This document shows positions 12,546-37,300 of a DNA stretch of 64,000 bases, in pieces (positions within the stretch are counted from its first letter, which is position 1; each line of letters starts with the position of its first letter). This DNA comes from Rotaria socialis. Its lineage: Eukaryota; Rotifera; Eurotatoria; Philodinida; Philodinidae. The stretch spans positions 1-64,000 of the forward strand of contig CAJNYU010004256.1 of the NCBI GenBank assembly GCA_905331475.1, read 5' to 3'. The position numbers were made by a program, and so were the translations under genes. The notes under the pieces were generated by a model. That model was not told the DNA's origin. It worked only from the letters and a program-made list of their open reading frames with translations, and did not search any database.

Positions 12546-13583
12546 TTAATCATGAGAACAAAAACGTTGATTTAATTGTTTACATATATATCTAACTTGT
12601 GTTTTCAAATCTTGATGATGATTTATTTGATAAATATGAATTCTTTTTCCTGATGATTTTATAGTTAAATCGATGATTGTTTGTAAATAAATAATTATTT
12701 GTTGATAAATATTATTTGATATGAAAATAAGATCATATTTCTTCCAGTCATTATTTATATGAAAGAGTTTACCTTGAAGAAATGTTTTAGTTGTTACGTT
12801 TGAATTTAAGAAATGTTGATTATCATCAATAAAATAAGCTGAAATTGTGCTGTTATTTGGTTTTGATTGAAATGATTGAAGAAGATCATCACTAAGAATG
12901 AATGGATATTGATGATACCAACTTTCAATTCGATGTTCTTCATCAGTTATTAAAATAAAACGTGGATAATTTTTATTTGATAGAAATGAACATTTCATTT
13001 CCATGGCACTATGACACCGGGGAACTTGAGGTTTCAATTTTATCTTAGATTTCAATGGTACACTTGAAAGGACTTCTGAACAATTGGACGTTTGTGAAAT
13101 TAATCGACCGGATGGTTTTTCTTCGTCTTCTTTTCTAATATTTTGTAAGTCTGGCGATGGTGTTGATGATACCCGAGGATCATCATTAGTAGATAAATTA
13201 GATGTTAATAATTGAACATATTTTTCAGAAATCGATGGTATGATTATTGATGGTGAAGGAGAACGAACACGGGCTGGTGCTGTTGCTGGTGGCTTTGTTT
13301 GTTTACGTTTTGTTGTTTTAGATGAATGAGTATTAGTGTTTAACAGAAGAGAATGAATTGGTTTTGCTGCTACGACTAATGGTTCAAAAGCTGAATGAGG
13401 ATAAGTTTCTGTCGATCGACGTTTTAATTGAGAATGTGATAGAGGATTTTTTGATGGGCGTAACTTTGTTGGTAAACGAATATTCGAAGCAGCTGTTGAA
13501 TTAATTGATTGATATTTACCTTTTTTTAGAAAATTTTTTGTTTCATATTGAAATATGTTATGAACATGTTCAACGACAGACAT
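12546..13583 (-). CDS. Unrecognised protein, 345 residues
   Basis: Single open frame from an ATG, with an in-frame stop (TGA) directly upstream, so translation must start here if the gene is unspliced. The N-terminal 180 residues are low-complexity, rich in Ser, Thr, Pro and Lys, and probably disordered (TTKRKQTKPPATAPARVRSP). The C-terminal 150 residues look folded, with alternating hydrophobic segments (YPRFILITDEEHRIESWYHQ; KKYDLIFISNNIYQQIIIYL) and no membrane segment. I do not recognise the family. It lies 373 bp downstream of another unknown gene on the same strand and may belong to the EML unit. A 3' splice-like AG lies 18 nt before the ATG but has a weak pyrimidine tract. The 373-bp gap holds nothing else I can name. 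Confidence 0.6.
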   Translation of the reverse strand: MSVVEHVHNIFQYETKNFLKKGKYQSINSTAASNIRLPTKLRPSKNPLSHSQLKRRSTETYPHSAFEPLVVAAKPIHSLLLNTNTHSSKTTKRKQTKPPATAPARVRSPSPSIIIPSISEKYVQLLTSNLSTNDDPRVSSTPSPDLQNIRKEDEEKPSGRLISQTSNCSEVLSSVPLKSKIKLKPQVPRCHSAMEMKCSFLSNKNYPRFILITDEEHRIESWYHQYPFILSDDLLQSFQSKPNNSTISAYFIDDNQHFLNSNVTTKTFLQGKLFHINNDWKKYDLIFISNNIYQQIIIYLQTIIDLTIKSSGKRIHIYQINHHQDLKTQVRYICKQLNQRFCSHD

Positions 13584-13956
13584 TCATGATTAGATTAAAA
13601 ACTACACTAACTATTCATGTATGATACAAAACGGTTAGATTTTAGTTTAACCTGAATTATATACTTAGAAGATGCTGTCTCTATTATTATTATTCATGGT
13701 ACAGTGATAAATACCAGACTATAGGCTCATGCCAATAATTCAAATAAAATTTCAATCAGAACATCCTTGAAAATACAATTTTTTGATATATCATTTTCTA
13801 GAATACGAAAACTTTAAAGATACAGTTAGCTAACTCTAAGAATGAAAACATTCGTCAAGTTTTAATCAAAATATTTTATTAAAGAAAATTGTTTATACGA
13901 AATAAATAATTTTGAGTTCTCTCTGAATTTTTTGAAAAATTTTAAAGAATTCTAAC

Positions 13957-14625
13957 TTACCAACCTGATTCATATTTTAAGTTGCACACTTTTTGGCCTT
14001 CTAGCTGTGTATCCACAACTTGTTTAAGTGCTTCAAAAGAAAATCCATCACAATTGAAAATCGAAGTAGTTGGATCTACAAGAAGTTCGTCATTTTTTGC
14101 AAGACGTTTTAATTCTGCTAATGATTCTCTTAATTGAAACCAAGTATCTGTATCTGCTTCTACAAATCTCTGAGTTAATTGTTTTTGCCGTAATCTATCT
14201 TGCATTATTTTACGTCTTTCATGAATTTGCTTGGGAAAATTTTTCGATAAAGTTTCTTCAGAATTTGATTTTATTGGTACTGTTAACATGGCTGATTTCA
14301 CTCGAATAGGCGTTAAATGACGAGCTTGATAATTTGATGAGTGTGATGACGCTTGGTCTATTGTTGAACAAAGATCAGGTGTTGGAGTTGGTTGATGAAG
14401 TGGTTGTGGAGAATATATACGTGATGATTCTGTCAAAAATCGAACATTTTGTCGGCTAAGATACTGTTTTGATGTATCTCCAAATTGACTTCGGTTGTCA
14501 ATGCGTAGTTTAAATCTATTATGAGTTGTTTTACTTGATAGAATTGTATGTGACCGGGTTAACGATGTTGACCAAGAAGGAAATTGATAAAAATTGTCAA
14601 CAGATGAATCATCGAAAGAATTCAT
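13957..14625 (-). CDS. Unrecognised protein, 222 residues, second in the EML unit
   Basis: Open frame from an ATG. The N-terminal half is Ser/Thr-rich and looks disordered. Residues about 125-222 look helical and conserved, with a basic helix (HERRKIMQDRLRQKQLTQRF), LAELKRLAKNDELLVDP, and a tail FEALKQVVDTQLEGQKVCNL ending in KYESGW. The last codon is followed by TAA, but the same bases make a strong 5' splice site (TG then GTAAGT), so the protein could continue into an exon I could not find; each acceptor I tried gave an early stop. The ATG is 149 bp from the stop of the EML gene, with a good 3' splice site 19 nt before it, which suggests a downstream cistron. No family recognised. Confidence 0.6.
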   Translation of the reverse strand: MNSFDDSSVDNFYQFPSWSTSLTRSHTILSSKTTHNRFKLRIDNRSQFGDTSKQYLSRQNVRFLTESSRIYSPQPLHQPTPTPDLCSTIDQASSHSSNYQARHLTPIRVKSAMLTVPIKSNSEETLSKNFPKQIHERRKIMQDRLRQKQLTQRFVEADTDTWFQLRESLAELKRLAKNDELLVDPTTSIFNCDGFSFEALKQVVDTQLEGQKVCNLKYESGW

Positions 14626-14644
14626 TCGCGATTTTTATTTTTAT

Positions 14645-14660
14645 CTAAAACCAATTTTCA
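14645..14660 (-). promoter_or_regulatory. Putative trans-splice acceptor before the 222-residue gene
   Basis: On the minus strand the sequence reads TTGGTTTTAG followed by a 19-nt leader and the ATG at 14625. It lies inside the 149-bp gap after the EML stop codon, where no upstream donor exon for this gene is visible. Confidence 0.5.
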
Positions 14661-14774
14661 TATTTTTTTAAGGCTACTTATCAGAAAATTCGAAACCGAA
14701 AAGAAAAACAAAAAACCAGTCGATAAATGTTAATAGTTAGATTATTCAATTAATAATTCAAAAAATACAACCCG

Positions 14775-27183
<12,409 letters not shown>

Positions 27184-28996
27184 TATAAAAAGCGCAAATT
27201 CCTATTATTTTGGCAAGACTTTAATGAAATGACCAAATCTAAATGTGTCACCATCGAATGTTTCATTGCTATGAAACGAATGTTGATAAAAGATTGAAAA
27301 TAAGATGGCGGCACTTATACATGCGTCATCAACAAGCGACATCGAAGATGACCATCGACAAGAGTCTTTTATTGTCTCATATTCCATTCTAAATGATTGA
27401 TACTAGAATGAATAATAGTATATCATGTATCTCTTTTATTCAACAATACAAGTTAATACAGTCATTCATATTTATTCTGTTCTGTATATATGCATATGAA
27501 AACCGATTAAGATAAGTAGAAACAAAATGGAATGAATTAAGTACATCATATTCAAATCCACTAATGGAGAAAATGGTTTTAAAATATCAACGAAAATTTT
27601 ATCAAGGTCATGTTCATTAAATGAATAATATAGAATCTCATCATCATTAATAGATAAAGAAAAAAATCTTATATGAAAATGACAATAACCCAATGAATAT
27701 TTAGATCGATGTTATGATAACTTGTAAATCGAATCAGATTTTGGTATACTATCGATATGAGAAGAAACCTATGAATAAATAAAAATTCTAATTTAGTTTA
27801 CTCATTTTTGTATTTTAGTATGCTTGTCACAATTGATTAGACCTACAATATATCTATCTCGTTGAAGGAAGAATAAATATGCAAACGAAATGACAACAAC
27901 AATCATTTAGCAATATAAATATTGGACATTGTCATCAATGTCAATCAATAAATATGCGCTTGTCATAAAGCCAAGTAAAAAAATATCGAATGATGAATTG
28001 CCAAAAAAACGTTTTTCAATATTATATCATCTATCTGATTTACATTTTTGTCTAATCTAACAAGTCATCGATCTGTATCATTATCATTAATAAATCAATC
28101 GTTCGTTGTATGACGGATTTTTCCATGACAGAATATTACCATTATTAAGTAAAAGAAAACGATTGATGATTAATGATGAATGTTGCGATCATTTATAATA
28201 ATGTATTCGACATCTCCTTTACTAAAACTACTGCTCAAGATTATCATGTGCTTAAAGACAAAAATAAAAAGAATGACAGATCAATAATGAGAATCCAGCA
28301 CACATCGAAATAGTATATGTATCTCTCGACATGTAATTTTCCATCAGTTCTCACGATGAGCTAATTACGATAAGTAATCGATAGAGAAGATAATTTTTTG
28401 TAATTATAACTGTAGGAATTTATTATTAATATTCATTTATTATCATCGGATGGTAAGTGTTTACGTTAAAACAAATGATCTATCTTTTCAATATAGAATA
28501 GACTTTATTCTATGAAACATATTGACATGAATTGTGTGTTTGTAACACGTTTATCATTCTAATATATATATATATTTATATCGATTGATAGATGATCGAT
28601 GAATTTATGTAAAGTCCAAGCTAGAATTCGGCACGCTACATCGCCATCAGAGAGAATAAATGGCATCTCGTATTTCATTATTATCATCACTCATCTTTTT
28701 TTTCTAATTGTCATATGTCAAATAGTAGTGCACGTATATTCGCTTGGGGTCTCAAGTATGATCATCATTTATCACACATACAAATCCGTTCTTGTTCTTT
28801 TTTCTTCTCTTCTTTTTTTCTTCCCTTATGTTCGATTATAACAGAGAAAGAGAGACAGACAAGTAGACAGAAAGAGAAAACAGAAAACAGAAACAGATAT
28901 AAATATAAGAAAAAGCTGTAATTCATTGACTTCATCGATAAAGAGTAGAAATAAATATAGCTAAACGATTATCATTATCGTCAACAGAAAAGAACG
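27184..28996. other. Intergenic region between divergent genes
   Basis: About 1.8 kb between the start of the EML gene (minus) and the start of the zinc-finger gene (plus), so it should hold the promoters of both. Short frames here (for example 27205-27387 and 28599-28841) have no family resemblance. An AT/TA run lies near 28561-28580 and a purine-rich stretch at 28844-28910. No defined promoter element could be identified. Confidence 0.5.
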
Positions 28997-29854
28997 ATGC
29001 CTTCAACAACAACAACAACAAAAGGTTATTCAAACTCGGATTATTTGCAACCATCTTTATCGAATTCAGTAAAGCATTGCTTTTCAAAAACAAAGAATGC
29101 GAATATTTTCTTTAAATTTTTTATGGTTTTTGTTTAATAGTATGATCCAAGTCAAAGTCCATTGGCTCTTTTAGCTCAAACATGTTCAAATATTGGAAAC
29201 GATAGTCCATCATCGCCTTCATCATTATCAAATATAGTTTCGCCTATAATAACATCTCTTCCAACAAAATCTTTATTGAATATATCTCATTCTGATAAAT
29301 CATATTCATTAACTAAACGTTCATCACCTTCACAATTAAATACTATAAATGCACATAAAAAATCAACACATTCATTAAAGACAAATAGTCTATCAACATC
29401 TTCATCATTCGTCGAAACAAAACAAATATCAAATCCTTTAACACCTCTTTTTGGTCCAGCGAAATCAGCAGCTGCGTTACTTCTTCATTCTTCTCTTGCT
29501 TATTTAATATCTCCACAACCTGCATATTCTTCAACATGTACAATATCTGGGTGTTTACAATGTGAAACTGTGCGATATATTCTTTCAAATTCAATAAATA
29601 ATCAACCATATGCTTACGATTCGACATCATGCAATACAAGGTTTTATTCAAATGACGAACTAATCGAACATACTCCATACAATCACAATAATAGATCATC
29701 AAAAATATCTCATCGTCGTTTTCATCCATATTTTAACGCTTCAAGGATGATTAATACCAATGATCAGTTACCATTTTTTTATCCTCACTTGTCTTTATCG
29801 CAAATGACAGAAACTAAACGATGTATGAATAATAATACAAATAACAATAATTAA
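28997..29854 (+). CDS. ZNF703: NET-family zinc-finger protein (Noc/Elbow/ZNF503/ZNF703 type)
   Basis: Two exons, 28997-29068 and 29141-29854, give 261 residues. The hallmark is SPLALLAQTCSNIG (about residues 30-43), the conserved N-terminal box of the NET family of transcriptional repressors. The C-terminal part keeps the family order: a Cys-rich patch (CTISGCLQCETV), a C2H2-finger remnant (SCNTRFYSNDELIEHTPYNH), then HRRFHPY, which matches the RYHPY segment of vertebrate members. The finger is degenerate: the first Cys and the connecting loop are missing and the histidine spacing is HX4H. The protein is much shorter than vertebrate homologues, and the middle is Ser/Thr-rich. It is expected in the nucleus, with the N-terminal box and C-terminal region probably contacting corepressors. 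It is a divergent member; the paralogue cannot be decided. Confidence 0.8.
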
Positions 29855-31913
29855 TCTTCATTTCGTGGATATTTTTTGAAAATCGAGGTCATCGCCATTT
29901 ATACCTTTTCTGTCTTCCTTTTTCTTACTACACCCATAGAATAATATATATAGATGACGTTATACCTTTCGATGTTTATTTTGTTTGATCAGTAATCAAA
30001 AAAATTAACGCATATTTCATTGTGCAACCACTCATACGAACAGACGTTTGTATAAACATACTAATATGATTGACATGAGCATTGATGACGGCTTGTCCGT
30101 CATTTTATATACGAATAGAATATCAAAGTATTCGTCATAGCTTCCTTTCATTTCCTCATGTTGATTATAGAAATATGTATATATATATATCTGATCAAGT
30201 TTATGTGTGGATAAAATCCCATCGTTCCATTTTAATATTCTACGTATATTATCAATGTGTCAAAGATATTTTTGATATCAAGGCTACCACACATGTGAGA
30301 CGGATGATTAGAAGAGAAAAGATAAATCATTTGATGATAGCTAATCGTATATGAAAGATAATTCTGTTTTTCATCCTGTAAACTCATTATATTAATGTCA
30401 TTGGAGAAATTATCTTAGACTTAGTTGCTATTATCATGTCTCGTCCGGTTTTCTCAATTGAATTGTTGATATTAATACTGATGTTTTTTCTATAGATGAA
30501 TGAATTCTAGATTGATGCACCAACAAAAAATCATTCCTATTCCTACCCTCCGATTCTCAACTAAAGTGTCGAGAGTTTTCATTCTCTGTTCTATATACTC
30601 TTCACAGTATTTTTGAAGCATTATATGTATTTAAAGAAACACCGGTTACCAACAATGTTTCAAAACTTGAACAGGATGAAAGATTTTCCCCGAAAAACAT
30701 TCAAATTCATGCATCATTTCATTGATTTCAAGAAGCAAACACATCTAGTTTTATATAAAAAAAAAAAAGACATTGAAAAATCATTCCTACTTGTCAATCA
30801 CAGTACATCGGGTCAGGTTAAAACTTTCTTGCATATTTTTATGTTAGAAAAGACTATATTTGTCTTTTTTCTCGCAAAATTCATAATAAAGGGCTTCAAT
30901 GAAAACACAAAATGAAATTTTGATAGCGTATGCTCTTTATTTTCACACTTATGTTCGAATCAAAAGTACTATAAAGTAACTTCGTAAAGAATATACTACG
31001 GTAATGGTTCATATTCATGTAAAAAATTTTCAACCTTTTTCAGATGCATAGAGTGATACAACCGTATGATCAGGGTGTAAACTTTAGTTTTTCTGCTCTT
31101 AATATTGTATAGAAGGACACATTTGTAAATATCAAGTCTATCACAACATTTTCTCTACACGTCGAGATCTAATTTAGTTGAGAAAGGTTTCAAACATTTT
31201 TGATGAACTTTACTTCGATAGTACTGTGAAGAGAGGGGCCCTTCTTTAACACAAAAAATATTTTTTACTATTTGGTTTTCTTTTAATGCAATGAATTTAT
31301 AACGGCACAAGTAATTTTAATAATTATGCATGACTTTCATAATATTTTTGAATTTAAAAATTTGTAACGTGTCAACCGGTTTTCTGCTATCATAAATAGT
31401 AATACTCCTAAATTGATTGGTAAATATCCTGTTAATTTTATCCCTTCACTCAATAAATTACCAGATGTTTTTGTTACGGAACAATAAATTCGATTCATGA
31501 TGCTCTTAGATTTTATCGCTTCTTGTTCGAAATTTTAGTGAAACACAGTAAAAGATTTGTGATTTCTTGCTTACATAAGATATTTTATCATCATTTATAA
31601 TTATTAATAAATATGCTATTGTGATGTCGATATTATGATAGATATTAGATGACATAGAACGATATCTTTGATGATTTCAAAGAAAATAAAGATACGATAG
31701 AATTGACTGATCTACTTGGTTTTACACGTGACCATTTATTTTCAGTCATTATATGCAGAAAATTTTCTTTCAGCTATACAAAAAACATAAGATTAATAAC
31801 TTATTACAAAAGAAACAAAGAAAGAAAAAATTATCTGAATGAAAAACACTGAAAATCAATTATAATGAAAGTATTCGAAGAAAAAACAACATATAAAATC
31901 TAGAAAATGAATG
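29855..31913. other. Non-coding interval between convergent genes
   Basis: About 2 kb between the stop of the zinc-finger gene and the stop of the EF-hand gene. Frames at 30082-30354 and 30613-30915 are open by chance and show no recognisable composition or domain. Probably 3' UTRs and spacer. Confidence 0.5.
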
Positions 31914-34093
31914 TTATGAATTACCCAAGCAACTATCATGTGCATCGTGTGCAGTTGTCGATGATGTATTTGTCATAGGAGCTAGTAGTTGAGAAATAAA
32001 TTCATCTTTTAAACAACCTTCAACAAATTGTGATTTTGTTAAATTATCGGTTGGTGGATTATTACTACTATTATCGAAAATTTTCATCATGGACCTTTTA
32101 GCTAAATAAATTAATTGTTCTGTATTTGAATTTGGTGAATCACCTTGTGATGTTAGATAAAATCGAACAATTACATCAATAACTTCTAAAGATTCACGTC
32201 TTGTTAATAAACCATTTCCATCAATATCAAAAACATTGAATGTCCATTCAAGTTTTATTTTTGTTGAATTACTTGCCGATGTTATTGATAAACCAATGAG
32301 AAATTCACGAAAATCAATTGTATTCGATTTATCCGCATCAAATGCACGAAATATATGACGAGCGAAACGTTCGGCATCACTTTTAGGAAACAATGATTTA
32401 TAGATTAATATAAATTGTTTTCGAGTCATATAACCGTTTGGATAATCATTTAAGAATTTTTCATGCCTAAATTATAAAATTATTTTGATGCGCTAGTTAA
32501 AAAGGCATGCGAGATTACATAACAAAAATTAAATAAGAATTAACTATTGGATATATCGAAAATCTAGAAGATTTTTAGACAGAAAAAAAAAGAACATGAA
32601 CCATAATATCTTGGTAAAGCCTGGCAGATTTGAAAAAATACTGAAATATCGGTTCCTTCTGTCACATTTATTATAGGTTGCTTTTTATAGACTACATTTT
32701 AGTGTCATTCAGAAACATGATAGAAATATTTGTAATCATATAGTGAGAACAGATATCTTTTTAATTTTTATCAAACATGTTGTAGTCGATGTGAAGTGAA
32801 GCAATCTTTTTCCACAGAATTTTGCATTATCTGATATGTAGAAAAATAGAATGGAAATGAAGAACTTCTTTCTAGTATACGTCGCTTCTAAATGTTTTAA
32901 TTTTTTTGTAGGATTCAAGTAGATGTTTTACTTCTTAAAAATCAATAGACTATTTTTTGTCTTCGTTTGTGACCTAGCTATTTGGTCTTATCAAAAGCAA
33001 TGCTTTAAATCGATCAGAATTCATTTTCGAGTATAGGAAAAAAAACTTAAGCAAGATTTGGCACTTCTTTTCACTGAATTGACTATCGAAGACCAATATT
33101 AAATACTAAGAGTATACGAGAGCTATGAAAATAAGCATTATACTTGTACTAAACGTTTAGATTTAGTTCTTTTTTTTTAAATATTAATTAGAATGTTTAT
33201 ATAAATTCTGTCGAAAACTTTGTTGATGTGAATAATAAATATGAGGCCTATCTAAGTTTGTTTTAAGATATCAAATATCTAAGTAAAATCGACAATAGTG
33301 AAGTAAACAGTCAGTTATTTTCCGTATTAAATGATTTCTATGACGAAATTTCATAGATGAATTATAAAAGATTTCTCAAAATGTGAAAACATTTATATTT
33401 CGAATGTTCAGTTTAAGCCGTGTAAAATTTAAAGAACAGGGACTAAGTTCGCTATTAATTTTATCTTTACTCCTTTATACGATTTTCAATAAAAAATTCA
33501 TAGAAAATGCAGCAATTTCTTGTTTCATCGAGGATATTGTATTTCTCAGGAAATATTCTGCAAAACTTATTCTTACAATCTTCTAGAACCAAGGAAAATA
33601 ACCGTGTTTGACTTTTTCATAAATCCTCTTCTCATATGAACTATAAGCTGATAGAAAACTTCATAGACTATTTCAATCATCAATGTTAATTTGAATTTAA
33701 TTCTTTACATTGTAGAAGAAAATGAGAGAACATGTTGTTATTAAACTTTTCAACAGTATTATAATTACTAATGGATGCTACTTGATGAAAAATTAATTTC
33801 GTTTATTTTTACCATTGCAAAACTTCTTCTCGATTATAACCTGTCATTGCTGTTAAAATTTGAGTTTCCATTTCAGTTAATGATGCACGTGAACGAGAAA
33901 ATCGTCGGAATACTGATCGAAAACCAGTTCCAATTTTACCCAATATTCCACTTCGTCTTTGGCTGCTTGTTGTACTTACAGTTGTACTTGCTGTTTGACC
34001 TGAATTAACCGTTCCATTCGAGGATATTGATGAATTCGAATGCGATCGATTGATTTTTTGCAAATTCAAACTCGGTGCACAATTCCTAGCCAT
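31914..34093 (-). CDS. Neuronal-calcium-sensor-like EF-hand protein with long N-terminal extension
   Basis: Two exons, 33813-34093 and 31914-32466, joined through a split Trp codon (EEVLQW then HEKFLNDYPNGY), giving 277 residues. The EF-hand region has NCS/recoverin order: EF1 is the non-binding NDYPNG type, EF2 is DADKSNTIDFRE, EF3 is DIDGNGLLTRRE, and EF4 is distorted by Asn and Pro residues, so probably two Ca2+ sites work. NCS proteins usually start with an N-myristoylation signal (MGxxxS). Here there is instead about 60 residues rich in Ser and Thr plus a basic amphipathic stretch (GILGKIGTGFRSVFRRFSRS), which could serve membrane binding. The longer frame upstream of 34093 would need a TTG start and crosses a 3' splice site, so I use ATG 34093. 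The intron is 1.35 kb. The gene lies 217 bp downstream of CSE1L on the same strand. Confidence 0.85.
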
Positions 34094-34101
34094 TATTTCA
34101 T

Positions 34102-34118
34102 CTGTAAAGATATTCAAA
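34102..34118 (-). promoter_or_regulatory. Putative trans-splice acceptor before the NCS-like gene
   Basis: Minus strand reads ATATCTTTACAG, then 8 nt, then the ATG at 34093. It lies about 195 nt after the CSE1L stop, with no recognisable upstream exon between. Confidence 0.45.
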
Positions 34119-34310
34119 GAGAAAATACTTTTTTTTATTAAAATTTATTATGTGAGATAATCAAATGAATTTTATTCATTCAAGATGCTTTTTCAATAGC
34201 TTTTACAAACAGAAAAAATAACAGAACAGAATGTATAATAATTCACCGAGAAAAAAAGAAGATTCTAGTTTGAAATAATAAATCTGAATTAATAACTAAT
34301 TTATGTAAGC

Positions 34311-37300
34311 GTAACATTTGCTAATGCACAATATTTCTGTATTTCTAATAAATCTTCTCTCGATAAACCGTGTGTCATCATATTGAGAAACTAAAATTTC
34401 ATTAAAAAATATTTTTATGGAATATGAAAATAAAAGTATAACAAACTTGATTCGGATGAGAACTTGCCAGCGTTTGTAAACATTTAGCTAAATGACATCG
34501 AGCATCAGGAATACTTGAACCTAATAGATCTGCACGAGGTTTTTTCGCAAATGCCAAGCGTGAAAATGCCGGAGTGTAATCTAAAATAATCGTTTATTAA
34601 ACAAGTGAACAATGATAATATGATTATTAATCCGAATTTGAACTTATAATCTAATTCAAAACTCTATATAGTCAACTAGAATTCTTATGGATATATAAAT
34701 CTTCAATTTTTCTCTTTATGTGTTCAACTCATGTGCACTTGACTCTTATTAAGAAAAACTCTTTGCGCTTTTTTAATGCTCTTTTTTAAAAATTTGCTAT
34801 GTACTAAATTATTCTCTATCGATTGAATAAAGTATGCAAAACAAAGTACTCCTTCTATGTATAACGTTCTAGATAATATACGTAGCAGACGTCTTCGTTA
34901 ATTTTTTCACTGAGCCCTTCAACTAGACATTATTGCCTAGGAAAATTTTAGCTTATTTTTATTGAGCACAAATCAAACTTCAAAACGTCACAATCTGAAA
35001 TAATAACAGTTATGATCAGTCAAATAGATTAAAGTGTATTTTTTTTGCTTGCGTATAATTGAATTAGAAAGATTATCGGAATTAGTTGTCTCTGTGAGAA
35101 CTTATTTTTTAGAAATATAACAATAGTTGTTTTATCTGAACAAAGTTTTAATAATATAAAATCAGTTATAAAATATCTAACACTTATCAAATGTTTACTG
35201 TTGAAAAATTCTAAACTAATTAGCTCTTCTCTTGAAATATTCAATAGAAATATTTTTCAAATCATTATATTATTAATATCACTGAAAACGACGATTTCGA
35301 GCTGTTTTACTCGACAAAATGTTGTTTGACATGACCAACTAAGCGAATACGAGAAGATTTTTCAATTTTGTTAACTTAATTCCCTAGTGATTTTTTTTAT
35401 TTTTCTTTAATCATTAGTGCAAAATTGCTAGAAAAAAAGATTGATATGGGTGAGAACACACACTTGTCATCACCAATACTAAATAAAGAGTTCGTGAAAG
35501 ACAAAACAAAAACGTTTATCTATTATCGAAACGATTAAGGTAAATGTTAGTATCTAGCTTTCAAGATATAAAAGCTCCTTGTTAAATTGTCAAGTACTTT
35601 AACATAAATTTACTTTTCATATTTTGTCTGAAAAACCAACGACTCTTCATTTTTATGCATCTCATTTCTATAAATCCTATGGACAACAACTTTCATGCGG
35701 TTTACTGGTTAGATGTGCTCAGTAAGCTAAACGTATCGGACACATTCTATTAATCGCTTTAATACGGATGAAAGTTTCAATTTTACATCTAGAAAATGAG
35801 TTGGAAAACACCACCAGTAAACGTCATAAAACGAATAGATTATACATATATAGGTAAGATAAATCTTTTAAAACTTACAACGACAAAGCGTTGACTAATT
35901 TAATCTGTTAACAAATTTTTACATCAAAAATTGATTGAAAAAAATTATAATAACCTGGCGTATCGTCCAATCCGACAAGCAGTTCTTCTTCAGCTTCAGC
36001 CTCCGCTTGTTTTTTTCTATCAGCTGCTGACATTATTTGTAAAATATTACTTGATTCAAATAAGCGAAGTAACGCTTGTAATAATGCTAACCATAAATTA
36101 TTCGAATAAATTCCTGTTGTCATTTGTTCTGGATCACATAATAAATGTGTTATGGCAACTGCACATAGTTTTTTATCATTATCATCAACTTTTGATAATT
36201 CAGGAATAATTAAACGTTCAACCACCATTTGAAACATGCTGAAAAGCAAATGAATCGATTGTTTTTATGTTCTTTCATTCTAGCAAATAAAAACAAGATT
36301 ACTTTGCTTGAATAGAATCAACTTGTATAATAAGTTCTTGTGCACCATTTTTAATAGTAAAATATGAAAAGAATACGATAATACATCGAATTAATTTTTG
36401 TGTTTTAGCTTTTGTTAAACGAGTAAATATAACAATAAATATATCTTTTAAATAATTATTTAAGCATCCTAATGGTAAATGAATTATTAATGAATTCAAT
36501 ATTGCGAAACCTTCATGATCATGAAGTTTCGACTGAGAAACAAGACGTTGAAATATGGCGAGTACAGTTGTCTTTTGTTTTTAAATTTCAATCGAATAAA
36601 TACATAAATAAATAATGCTTGAAAAACAAAGACTTACCAATTTTTCAAGAACAATTGTTTCTCCTGCTTTTTCAATATATGCTTCTAACAGTCTTGATAG
36701 AGCTGGAATATTTCCACTACGATCCCAAAATGATGGTGTAAGTATTGATTGAAATAATGCTTGATATGCAATAGATATTGATGTTGATCCTGATGAATGA
36801 GATTCTAATAAAAATCCGATTATTTGTAATACGTATGGAACAAATTCTAAATAAATAATAAAACAAAACGTTTGCTCAATAAAAAAAACTAATGATTTAT
36901 ATATGTATGTATTGATATACCAGCAATATCATCTGTAAATATCTGTGTAAATACAGGAAAAAGTATTTGTTCAAATTGATCAAGTACACCGACATTTTTC
37001 GATAAACTTGTACGAATTAATACAGTTATTGTTTCGAATAAATAATGATTAAAATTTGGTTTATTTGGATTCTTTAAAGTGAAATTAAATAAAAAAATTG
37101 ATTATAAAATATTTGAATAGAATTAAAATGTAAAATATGGAATAGTTGATTACGTGAAATATTTTTTTAAATCTATTCCTGTAAGAAGTTTCTCAAATAG
37201 TTTTAATATGATTTTAAATTCATTATCAATACGTTTAATCACAAGACCCTCTTGTAGACTAGATCATATTATGTTACCTATCTCATACTTAACTAATTAT

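Noticed and set aside
12218-12553. 111-residue minus-strand frame starting inside the stop region of the 345-residue gene
   Set aside because: It overlaps the end of the previous gene in another frame, has no recognisable domain and no splice or leader signal of its own; most likely a chance frame or 3' UTR.
29343-29729. 128-residue minus-strand frame opposite the zinc-finger gene
   Set aside because: Antisense shadow of the Ser/Thr-rich coding exon; the plus strand carries the conserved NET motifs.
30082-30915. Two plus-strand frames after the zinc-finger gene
   Set aside because: No domain, no continuity by splicing with neighbours; probably 3' UTR or spacer.
34094-34117. N-terminal extension of the NCS-like protein from a TTG start at 34117
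   Set aside because: It would need a non-ATG start and crosses a good 3' splice site; the ATG at 34093 follows that site directly.
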